Below, piece after piece: positions 43,560 to 50,877 of a stretch of DNA of 64,000 nt. The position numbers and the translations under genes are program-made. The DNA is from Rhabdochlamydiaceae bacterium (GTDB lineage Bacteria; Chlamydiota; Chlamydiia; Chlamydiales; Rhabdochlamydiaceae), in NCBI GenBank assembly GCA_019752555.1, contig JAIELY010000009.1, positions 1 to 64,000 of the forward strand, given 5' to 3'. Position 1 is the stretch's first letter. Each line of letters begins with the position of its first letter. Under the pieces are notes generated by a model. That model saw nothing but the letters and a program-made list of their open reading frames with translations, was not told where the DNA came from and ran no database searches.

Positions 43560-43615
43560 AATCTCACCACTCCAATTAAAGAACCACCTGAAAAAAAGTC
43601 GAATGACGAAAACTC

Positions 43616-44392
43616 TTATTTAGGTTCAAGGTAGAAAATGGGTTGATGCACATAATTACCTAGCGCGCCGCTCGTAAAATCTTTTTCGCTGAAGCCAAAA
43701 GAGTCGATAAGATTCCATTCCTTGAGCAGAAGAGGCAATCTAATTGACCCATAGACTCTGCAAGCCGTCCAGATTAAAACATCTCGTCCTACTGGAACAG
43801 CTAAAATCATATGACCACCCTCCTTGAGAAGGCTTTTAGCTTTTGTCATAAACTCCAAATCAGCATTAGGATTGATAGGATCGCCATATCTTCCTAAGCC
43901 GTCATGTTCTATGCTTGAAATCGAAAGGATAACATCAAATTTTCTAGGGTTTTCATTAAACTCATCTACCGTGTATGTAGTTATCCTAGGATCTTCAGAT
44001 ACTATCTTATTATATTCCACAGTGATGGGTTTTCCACCGTAAGCCAATACTACACTCTCATAAAATGGCAATGTTGAGCCAATGATCCCCACTTCTTTAC
44101 CTGCAATGGGATATCTCTCTAAAGCTTGATACAGCCATCTATCTAAATTAACACCATAATATCCATGACCCTTTCTCTGAACGACCTGAATATATTCATT
44201 AATCAGGCTTTGCCTAAATACAGTTGGGTGATCCACCGAGCCCGGTTCGTATAAATACCATTCTATCACAGGAACTCTTCCTTCCATCGTAAATTCCTCA
44301 TACAATTCCGGTGGAACATGCCTTGGAGGACTGTCAGCAAAAATGGCAACAGAGAAACTTAAGCAAGACAAAAAAACAGATAAAAATTTCAT
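43616..44392 (-). CDS. Exported DUF268-like putative methyltransferase
   Basis: 258 residues, TAGGAG before the ATG. Signal peptide (FLSVFLSCLSFSVAIFA, cleavage near residue 19). The mature part resembles DUF268, a little-studied family known from bacteria and nematodes: KEVGIIGSTLPFYESVVLAYGG, ITVEYNKI, LSISSIEHDGLGRYGDPINP and LLKEGGHMILAVPVG. The order of a Rossmann-like motif, an acidic second strand and a loop with SSIEHDG is like SAM methyltransferases, and function in sugar methylation is inferred. The C-terminus is short and soluble. Its neighbours on both sides are also signal-bearing methyltransferase-like genes. Confidence 0.7.
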   Translation of the reverse strand: MKFLSVFLSCLSFSVAIFADSPPRHVPPELYEEFTMEGRVPVIEWYLYEPGSVDHPTVFRQSLINEYIQVVQRKGHGYYGVNLDRWLYQALERYPIAGKEVGIIGSTLPFYESVVLAYGGKPITVEYNKIVSEDPRITTYTVDEFNENPRKFDVILSISSIEHDGLGRYGDPINPNADLEFMTKAKSLLKEGGHMILAVPVGRDVLIWTACRVYGSIRLPLLLKEWNLIDSFGFSEKDFTSGALGNYVHQPIFYLEPK

Positions 44393-44496
44393 GTAAACTC
44401 CTAGATGAGGGTTTCGCTAAGAAACTATTTTTCCTTGAAAAAAAATTTCAATCTTAATTTCACATTCGAACAAACCAGAGTTGAGTTCCTTACAGA

Positions 44497-45339
44497 CTAA
44501 GGGTTAAGAGGCAAAGCCAAATAGTCATGGGAATGCACTCTCTCGAGAGAATACCCCATATTTTCGACTATTTGCATCGTATGAAGGATACGTTCTCGAA
44601 TTTCCATGGGTGCTGTTTCAAAAACATATCCTCCCATGATTTCTATGAGTATGACTGGTTTGCATCTCAATATGGTTTCTCGTGCACCAGCAAGTACTTG
44701 ATCTTCTTGTCCTTCGACATCCATTTTAATTAATGAAACATTTTCTAAATTTAATGAATCGATAGTAATAAGATCTACAAACTTTCCGGTTCCTCCATAC
44801 AGTCCAGTTCCCCCTTCATTAAACATTGTAAATGGACTAAGTTCGATGTCTCCCTCATGATCACCTACACCTGCCCAGAAAAAATCCACATTATTGACAC
44901 CATTTAAGTGCATGTTATAAAAAAGTTCCCGAAAGATTTTAGGTTGTGGTTCAAATGCAAGCACACGACCGGTTGGACCTGCAAGATGCGCCATTGTTAC
45001 CGTATGAGTCCCAATATGCGCGCCAATATCTAGCATTATGGTTCCTGATTGAGCATATTTCTCGATGAGAGAAACAATGTAAGGCTCCCAAATCCAACCA
45101 TAACGAATATGATTTTTGATCGTGTCATTTAGACCATCTACATAGAAGCTTCCCCAGTGATCAACCGAATAGATCTTGTAATCTTTAAAACAGAAATTTT
45201 GGATATAAGAGACAATTTCATCGGAGTTATTCGAATGAATCCGCTCCAAAGGCAACTTCGATAAGTCCTGTGAATAACCGGCAAAAAAATAGCTTCCCAA
45301 AAGCAACATGAGCAAAAACAACATTTTTTTTCTAAGCAT
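44497..45339 (-). CDS. Exported FkbM-family methyltransferase
   Basis: 280 residues from the ATG at 45339 (AAGGAC just upstream; a TTG at 45378 in frame would add 13 residues). Signal peptide (LFLLMLLLGSYFFAGYS). FkbM blocks are clear: GTIMLDIGAHIGTHTVTMAHL (SAM loop), RVLAFEPQPKIFREL, and VSLIKMDVEGQEDQVLAGA. Relatives O-methylate sugars. The catalytic region looks intact, so the export signal is the odd part. The 67-base gap to the upstream ligase gene holds a small hairpin. Confidence 0.82.
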   Translation of the reverse strand: MLRKKMLFLLMLLLGSYFFAGYSQDLSKLPLERIHSNNSDEIVSYIQNFCFKDYKIYSVDHWGSFYVDGLNDTIKNHIRYGWIWEPYIVSLIEKYAQSGTIMLDIGAHIGTHTVTMAHLAGPTGRVLAFEPQPKIFRELFYNMHLNGVNNVDFFWAGVGDHEGDIELSPFTMFNEGGTGLYGGTGKFVDLITIDSLNLENVSLIKMDVEGQEDQVLAGARETILRCKPVILIEIMGGYVFETAPMEIRERILHTMQIVENMGYSLERVHSHDYLALPLNP

Positions 45340-45376
45340 AGTCCTTACCCGAATTTGAGATAATACAAGAAACGGC

Positions 45377-45404
45377 AAAAGCGAAATATGACTCTTGCGC
45401 TTTT
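45377..45404. terminator. Possible weak terminator between ligase and FkbM genes
   Basis: AAAAGCG at 45377-45383 pairs with CGCTTTT at 45398-45404 (loop 14 bases). It lies just after the stop of the minus-strand ligase gene. The T-run is longer on the plus strand, so direction is doubtful. Confidence 0.3.
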
Positions 45405-45406
45405 TT

Positions 45407-46801
45407 TTATGAAGCTAAAACTTCAATTTGTTTTTGCTTGGGGGCTGTTGAAATATAGAGAAGGAATGCTCCTGCCCAGAAAAAAATACGAGGCTTATGT
45501 CCTTCTAGAAAATAAAAATCACACCCGCCAATGAAAAGCAGGCCGATGAACAAAGAAAACAAAGCAATGCCACGCTCGTCCCAGGGCGCTTTAGCGGCCG
45601 TTTTAACAAGAGCAAAGGCAAAAAGAAGAAAAGATGCTAATCCACAGATTCCAAGCTCAGCAAGGAGCAGCAAATAGATATTATGCACCTTGGAAAAAAG
45701 ATGAGCAGGATGCGCGTGCTGTTGGGAATAGATTTGAAACTGATTAAATCCCACACCTAAGAGAAGGGAATCTTTTGCCATTTCACACGCCATTTTCTGA
45801 TACGCGACTCTCTCTCCATCCGCGCTTTGCACAAGCTGGTTATAGTTGATGACCCCTCCGCGCTCGAAAAAGGGGGCATAAAGAAGAGCCAAGCAGAGTG
45901 TTACGCTGAGCGCTGCTGTTGAACATAGTTTAAAGACTTTTAAAATCTGCACGTCCTTGGAAACAAAAAAGTAGCGGTAGAGGCTCAATCCAGCACAGAG
46001 CCCAGTACTTATTACCGCAGCAAATAAGGCTGCTCGAGAAAAGGAAACGCATAGAGAAAAGAAAAGAAAAAAAATCGAAATAAGAAGAACTCTCTGAGAC
46101 AAAATCTTTGATGATTGCAAATAGAGAACGTAAGTGATGATGAGGCTAAAAAATATAAAACCTCCAAAGACATTGGGATGATCAAAAGTTCCGCAGGCGC
46201 GCAAAAGGTAATTAGTGCCAGTGGAAATACCAAAAAGAGTATCAAACAACCACCTCTCGCCCGTAATCATCCTAAAACGAAAAAAATCGTTATTGACCTC
46301 GCCAAACGCATGTAAATTCAAAGAATCTTGTGTAAAATATTGCGCGATTGCAATGACACATTGCACCATTGCGGTGGCATAGATGATCCAAAAAACGTGT
46401 GTGATCTGTTTTTTCCGCACATACATTATAGCAGCAAGGAAGAAAAAAATCGGGATCGAAAACTGAAACAGGCGGACGTAATGCAAACAATAGCCTGGCA
46501 TGATCGATTGAGAGAGCGAAAGCAAAGCGATCATAATGAGAGAGGTCAAGTACTTAGCGGGACCGAAGAAAAAAAAATCCATGAGCTGGCGGCGATAACG
46601 GTAAAGGCAAAGGGCGATGAAGGCTAAAATGAGAATATCGGTAAAGTAATAGTAAACAGCTGTGGAGAAGCTGTGGGGAAGATCGATGTTATCAGAAGGG
46701 TATAAGCGGCACAGCTTATGTTTTTTTTGGAAGGGGAAAAGCAGAAAGATCGCAAGAAAAAGACAATGCAAAAGACGATCAAAAAGCCGTGTTGTTGTCA
46801 C
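45407..46801 (-). CDS. O-antigen ligase/polymerase-like membrane protein (WaaL/Wzy type)
   Basis: 464 residues with 11-12 hydrophobic segments, GTG start overlapping the uvrB stop by 4 bases (GTGA), which implies translational coupling to uvrB. Wzy_C features: ACGTFDHPNVFGGFIFF, a periplasmic loop, DSLLLGVGFNQFQIYSQQ and KVHNIYLLLLAELGICGLASF; the His-containing loop before the last helices is the catalytic area in WaaL. It probably joins or polymerises undecaprenyl-linked glycan in the periplasm. It is the second such protein in the window, so one may be polymerase and the other ligase. Confidence 0.8.
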   Translation of the reverse strand: MTTTRLFDRLLHCLFLAIFLLFPFQKKHKLCRLYPSDNIDLPHSFSTAVYYYFTDILILAFIALCLYRYRRQLMDFFFFGPAKYLTSLIMIALLSLSQSIMPGYCLHYVRLFQFSIPIFFFLAAIMYVRKKQITHVFWIIYATAMVQCVIAIAQYFTQDSLNLHAFGEVNNDFFRFRMITGERWLFDTLFGISTGTNYLLRACGTFDHPNVFGGFIFFSLIITYVLYLQSSKILSQRVLLISIFFLFFSLCVSFSRAALFAAVISTGLCAGLSLYRYFFVSKDVQILKVFKLCSTAALSVTLCLALLYAPFFERGGVINYNQLVQSADGERVAYQKMACEMAKDSLLLGVGFNQFQIYSQQHAHPAHLFSKVHNIYLLLLAELGICGLASFLLFAFALVKTAAKAPWDERGIALFSLFIGLLFIGGCDFYFLEGHKPRIFFWAGAFLLYISTAPKQKQIEVLAS

Positions 46802-48783
46802 AGGTCCTCAAGAAGACGTAGTTTTTCATAATGATGCATCATGTCGCGTAAATGGGCAGCGTCTTCAAAACGAAGCTCTTTGGCAGCCTTGCGCATTTCA
46901 GTGTCACATTCCTTAATTTTATCTTCAAGATCGCTCGCGGTGAACACAGGAGCTGTTTCTGTTTCTTGTGCTTTGGGAAGCACATCGCCAAAGGTTTCAG
47001 CAAGCTCTTGGATCATGTCACGGCGGACAGAGCGTGGGGTGATGTTGTGCTTTTCATTATAGGCTTGTTGGAGCGTGCGCCTTTCCTGAGTGATCGCAAG
47101 TGTTTTTTTGATGGCCTCTGTCATTTTATCGGCGTACATGATCACTCTTCCATCGAGATTCCGCGCAGCTCTACCGCAGGTTTGGATGAGCGCTGTTTCA
47201 CTGCGAAGAAAGCCTTCTTTGTCGGCATCGAGGATGCAGACGAGGGAAACTTCTGGAAGATCAAGCCCTTCGCGCAAAAGGTTGATGCCAACGAGCACAT
47301 CAAAAACACCTCTGCGCAGTTCGTTAAGGATTTGGACCCGTTCCAGGGTGTCGATGTCGGAATGGAGGTATTTGGCTTTGACTCCAATTTCAGTGAGATA
47401 TTTGGTGAGATCTTCAGAGAGTTTTTTAGTAAGGGTAGTCACAAGCACCCGTCTTCCTTTTTCTGTTTCTAAGCGGATCTGTTCTAAACAATCGTCTATC
47501 TGGTCAGTAGCAGGTTTAATTTCGATGACAGGATCGAGCAGCCCAGTTGGCCGAATGATCTGCTGAACGACATCGCCGTGAGATTCCTGGATTTCCCACT
47601 GACCTGGGGTCGCAGAGACATAGACTACCTGGTTCATGCGGGCATAGGTTTCTTCAAACTTTAAAGGGCGGTTATCAAACGCGGAGGGAAGGCGAAAGCC
47701 AAATTCAATGAGAGAATTTTTGCGTGCTCTATCCCCGTTATACATCGCATGAAGCTGAGGGAGTGTTTGATGGGACTCGTCGACGATAAAGAGAAAGTCT
47801 TTGGGAAAATAATCGAGAAGACAAGGAGGAGGATCCCCTGCAGATCTTCCGCTAAAATGGCGGGAATAGTTTTCAATCCCTTTGCAAAATCCGATCTCTT
47901 TCATCATTTCAAGATCATAGCGGGTGCGCTGCCCAATTCTCTGATGTTCGACAAGGCGGTTTTCTTTTTGAAAAAACTCCATCCTTTCTTTGAGCTCAGC
48001 TCGGATTGTTTCGATGGCTTTCCAGCGTACAGATTCGGGTGTCACGTGGTGAGAACCTGGAAAAATATTCACTTCACTGATCCGTTCTCGCACCTTGCCT
48101 GTGAGGGGATCAATTGCGCTTATCCGATCAATCTCATCTCCAAAAAACTCGATTCTGTAACCCACATTTTCTTCGTAGGCAGGCATGATCTCGAGAATGT
48201 CTCCGCGCGCTCGAAATGTAGCGCGCATGAGATCATAGTCGTTGCGCTTATAATGCATTTCCACAAGGTGCAGAAGGATGTCGTCCCGTCGGCACTTTTG
48301 GCCTGTTTTCATATTGAGGATCATTTTGCTGTAATACTCAGGAAGACCCAAACCGTAAATACAAGAGACAGAGGCGACGATAATGACATCGGTTCTCTCA
48401 ATGAGAGAGCGGGTAGCGCTAAGGCGCATCCGGTCAATCTGATCGTTAATCGCTAGATCCTTTTCAATGTACGTGTCCGTCCGGGCGATGTACGCTTCTG
48501 GCTGATAGTAATCGTAATAGGAAACGAAGTACTCGACAGCGTTGTTGGGGAAAAAAGCTTTGAATTCTTGGTAGAGCTGCGCTGCGAGTGTTTTGTTGTG
48601 GGCAATGACAAGGGCTGGTTTTTGCACGCGGTTAATGACGTTTGCCATCGTGAACGTCTTGCCAGAGCCTGTGACCCCAAGAAGCACTTGCGCTTTTTTT
48701 TGAGCAAGCAGCCCCTCGACCAATCGATCAATGGCCTGGGGCTGATCTCCGCACGGTTCAAATTCTGTTTTAAGCTGAAACAT
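46798..48783 (-). CDS. uvrB: Excinuclease ABC subunit UvrB
   Basis: DNA damage verification helicase of nucleotide excision repair, working with UvrA and UvrC. 661 residues: Walker A LLGVTGSGKTFTMANVI (about 34-50), beta-hairpin YYDYYQPEAYIARTDTYIEK, Walker B region FLFIVDESHQTLPQLH, the helicase C-domain motif LREGLDLPEVSLVCILDADK, QTCGRAARN, and the C-terminal UVR domain (LEDKIKECDTEMRKAAKELR) that contacts UvrC. Length and motifs are complete. No strong Shine-Dalgarno is seen before the ATG. The stop overlaps the glycan ligase gene, so a DNA-repair gene is co-transcribed with a surface-glycan gene. Confidence 0.97.
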   Translation of the reverse strand: MFQLKTEFEPCGDQPQAIDRLVEGLLAQKKAQVLLGVTGSGKTFTMANVINRVQKPALVIAHNKTLAAQLYQEFKAFFPNNAVEYFVSYYDYYQPEAYIARTDTYIEKDLAINDQIDRMRLSATRSLIERTDVIIVASVSCIYGLGLPEYYSKMILNMKTGQKCRRDDILLHLVEMHYKRNDYDLMRATFRARGDILEIMPAYEENVGYRIEFFGDEIDRISAIDPLTGKVRERISEVNIFPGSHHVTPESVRWKAIETIRAELKERMEFFQKENRLVEHQRIGQRTRYDLEMMKEIGFCKGIENYSRHFSGRSAGDPPPCLLDYFPKDFLFIVDESHQTLPQLHAMYNGDRARKNSLIEFGFRLPSAFDNRPLKFEETYARMNQVVYVSATPGQWEIQESHGDVVQQIIRPTGLLDPVIEIKPATDQIDDCLEQIRLETEKGRRVLVTTLTKKLSEDLTKYLTEIGVKAKYLHSDIDTLERVQILNELRRGVFDVLVGINLLREGLDLPEVSLVCILDADKEGFLRSETALIQTCGRAARNLDGRVIMYADKMTEAIKKTLAITQERRTLQQAYNEKHNITPRSVRRDMIQELAETFGDVLPKAQETETAPVFTASDLEDKIKECDTEMRKAAKELRFEDAAHLRDMMHHYEKLRLLEDL

Positions 48784-48822
48784 ACTTAGACTATAACAAT
48801 TCAGTTAAAACAGGGGAAGCAG

Positions 48823-49473
48823 CTATTCTTCCAAATACCAAAACCATCCGTTTGTATGGATTTTCAAGCCATTATTGACGGCAAATTCGGTAACAGCGCG
48901 CTCTACGCCTCGATCTCCCCAAGCCCAATCATCCCCGCACATCACGCCATGTCCTTTGACGAAGGGGAACCATGCGTTAAGATCATTCATGACCTCTTCG
49001 TAGCGATGTGTTGCATCGAGATAGATTAAATCGGGGTAGACATCATTGATTTTTGCAGCTTCGAGACTATCCATGCGGATTGGCACCACAATATTTGTGA
49101 GATTCTTGTGGATCATATTTGAGAGGAATTGGTCGTAGAGTGATGCCAGAATTTGTGGATCGTGACCCTCATTTGGAGAGCCGCACCAAGTATCAACAGC
49201 ATAGACTTTTCCACCTGAGCCCACAAGAGAGGCGAAATGCGTCGTGGAAAGCCCCATCCAGCTTCCGATCTCAATGATCACTTTAGGTTTAATCTGTTTA
49301 GCGAGTTTCTCGATCCCTGCGGCATTAATATACCAACCATGAGGGTTGTAGGGCATCAATCGTACGTGGTTGTAGGGCTCGGGAAGTTGCTTTAGGTCAT
49401 AACCTTCGAAGCTTAGCAGTGGGCATGTGGCAAAGAAGAAAAGGACAAGAGACTGCAAGATTTTTTTTGTCAT
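48823..49473 (-). CDS. Exported class I SAM-dependent methyltransferase
   Basis: 216 residues, AAGGAG 6 bases before the ATG. Signal peptide (ILQSLVLFFFATCPLLSF, about residues 5-22). The body resembles the cephalosporin-hydroxylase/Methyltransf_24 group: PKVIIEIGSWMGLSTTHFASL (SAM motif), KVYAVDTWCG, PDLIYLDATHRYEEVMNDL and GHGVMCGDDWAWGDRGVERAV. Conserved acidic and His residues (Asp in YLDATH, Asp-Asp in CGDDW) suggest a metal-assisted O-methyltransferase. Downstream, at 49611-49661, is a decayed copy of the end of a similar gene. It is the fourth methyltransferase-like protein with an export signal in the window. Confidence 0.78.
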   Translation of the reverse strand: MTKKILQSLVLFFFATCPLLSFEGYDLKQLPEPYNHVRLMPYNPHGWYINAAGIEKLAKQIKPKVIIEIGSWMGLSTTHFASLVGSGGKVYAVDTWCGSPNEGHDPQILASLYDQFLSNMIHKNLTNIVVPIRMDSLEAAKINDVYPDLIYLDATHRYEEVMNDLNAWFPFVKGHGVMCGDDWAWGDRGVERAVTEFAVNNGLKIHTNGWFWYLEE

Positions 49474-49610
49474 TGTGAACTCCTTAAGGTTTCAAATTTC
49501 TTTCGGAGTTATAGTTAACCAATTTAGAAATTTAACTTACAACTAAATTGCATGAGGCTCGCTCAATTTTCTGCTGCAGAAAGTGGGTGGCGGTGCGTTT
49601 GGAAATGTTG

Positions 49611-49661
49611 TTAATTAGAGCTTTCTTCTAGCGACCAAAACCAACTATCTGTATGGAGCAG
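49611..49661 (-). pseudogene. Residual 3' fragment of a second exported methyltransferase gene
   Basis: Read on the minus strand, this stretch gives LHTDSWFWSLEESSN then a stop, closely matching the end of the gene at 48823-49473 (KIHTNGWFWYLEE then stop); the DNA also aligns base by base. Upstream in the same frame a TGA interrupts within a few codons and no more similarity is visible. It is best explained as the remnant of a tandem duplicate, removed by deletion between the methyltransferase gene and tyrP. Confidence 0.55.
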
Positions 49662-49674
49662 AAACACTCAAGAA

Positions 49675-50877
49675 TTATTTGATCATTGAGGTCAGCTGCA
49701 CAGAGAGGATTAAGAAGGAAAAGAGAACGACAAGTCCAAGAGCGAGTTTTCCTCCCGGGAAGGTGTAGCCTGCGGCAGTTTGTCTTCGGTATCGGCCCAT
49801 CCAGACCATTCCAACAGGGAGGATGCCGAAGAGAATCACAGCGCAGATGCCTCCTGCAAAGTTTAGAGCTTTGAAGAAGAGATTGGGGAAGAAGAAGGAA
49901 AAAACTAAGGGAGGAAGTAATGCGAGAGCACAAATCCAGAGGCTTTCTTTTTGTTTGGTCTTGACTTTCATTCCGTCTGCAAGGAAATGGACAAGGCTCA
50001 TTGTTTGCGCGAGAAAAGAGGTCAATAGAGCTACAAAGCCGAACCCTTGCGCGAAAGTGCGGACCCAAGGAGAGCGGACGATGGCTGAAACGGCTTGCGA
50101 GGCTTCCATATCTTGTTTTAAGCTTGCAGCAAGCCCATGGCTGCCGCCTAAGGGAACAATGCCAAGGACAACCCATTCAAAGATGATATAGACCACAAGA
50201 CAAGAGAGGCTCCCGCCAATGATCGTGAGGCGAACGCGTTTGAGATCCCCTTTTAGATAGGAGGTCAAGCTAGGAATGATATTATGAAAGCCAAAGGCGA
50301 TCACAAGAAGGGGAAGAGATGAAAGCAAATGATGAGTGTCAGAACGCAGAAGGAGCTTGGGCTGAATATAGCGCACGCCGATGAAGAGAAAAAGAACAAA
50401 AAATGCGACTTTAATAAACATCAACAAGCGATTAAACAGATCGACACCGCGCGTTCCGATATAGACGACCCAGCCGAAAAGCAAGACAAAAAACAGGCTG
50501 CCTCCCCACACGGGAAAAGAGATGGAAAAGGAATTTTGAAATAGGGTCGAAAGCAGGCTTCCGCTGCCGGAAATATAGGCGACAAGGAGCGCATAAAAGA
50601 GAAATAAATAGGTTACCCAGCAAAGAGCTTTTCCAAATTTACCAAGCGTCTGCTCGGCCATTGTTAGAAAGTTAACTTTGCGAGAAAACCAGCCGTTGAC
50701 CTCGACAACAAGAAGTGCCGTTGTGGTCATAAAAGCCCATGAGAGGAAAAACATGAACACAGAAGGAAAAAAACCACTGAGTCCGGTTTGGATGGGAAGG
50801 CCGAGCATTCCAGCGCCAATACAGCTTCCTACAATGAGAAGGATGCCTCCTAAGACACTACCATTTTTTTCATTCAT
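49675..50877 (-). CDS. tyrP: Aromatic amino acid permease TyrP (HAAAP family)
   Basis: Inner-membrane importer of tyrosine/tryptophan, important for an organism that scavenges host amino acids. 400 residues from the ATG at 50877 (GGAG upstream; the frame opens at 50925). About eleven hydrophobic segments. The family opening GGILLIVGSCIGAGMLGLPI (about residues 9-28) and the later LLVIAFGFHNIIPSLTSYL are diagnostic of TyrP/Mtr. Start overlaps the thyX stop by 8 bases, so the two are probably co-translated. Confidence 0.92.
   Translation of the reverse strand: MNEKNGSVLGGILLIVGSCIGAGMLGLPIQTGLSGFFPSVFMFFLSWAFMTTTALLVVEVNGWFSRKVNFLTMAEQTLGKFGKALCWVTYLFLFYALLVAYISGSGSLLSTLFQNSFSISFPVWGGSLFFVLLFGWVVYIGTRGVDLFNRLLMFIKVAFFVLFLFIGVRYIQPKLLLRSDTHHLLSSLPLLVIAFGFHNIIPSLTSYLKGDLKRVRLTIIGGSLSCLVVYIIFEWVVLGIVPLGGSHGLAASLKQDMEASQAVSAIVRSPWVRTFAQGFGFVALLTSFLAQTMSLVHFLADGMKVKTKQKESLWICALALLPPLVFSFFFPNLFFKALNFAGGICAVILFGILPVGMVWMGRYRRQTAAGYTFPGGKLALGLVVLFSFLILSVQLTSMIK

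Noticed and set aside
46852-48456. Plus-strand frames inside uvrB (46852-47472, 47749-48456)
   Set aside because: They lie wholly within uvrB, whose motifs are complete on the minus strand; no recognisable domains.
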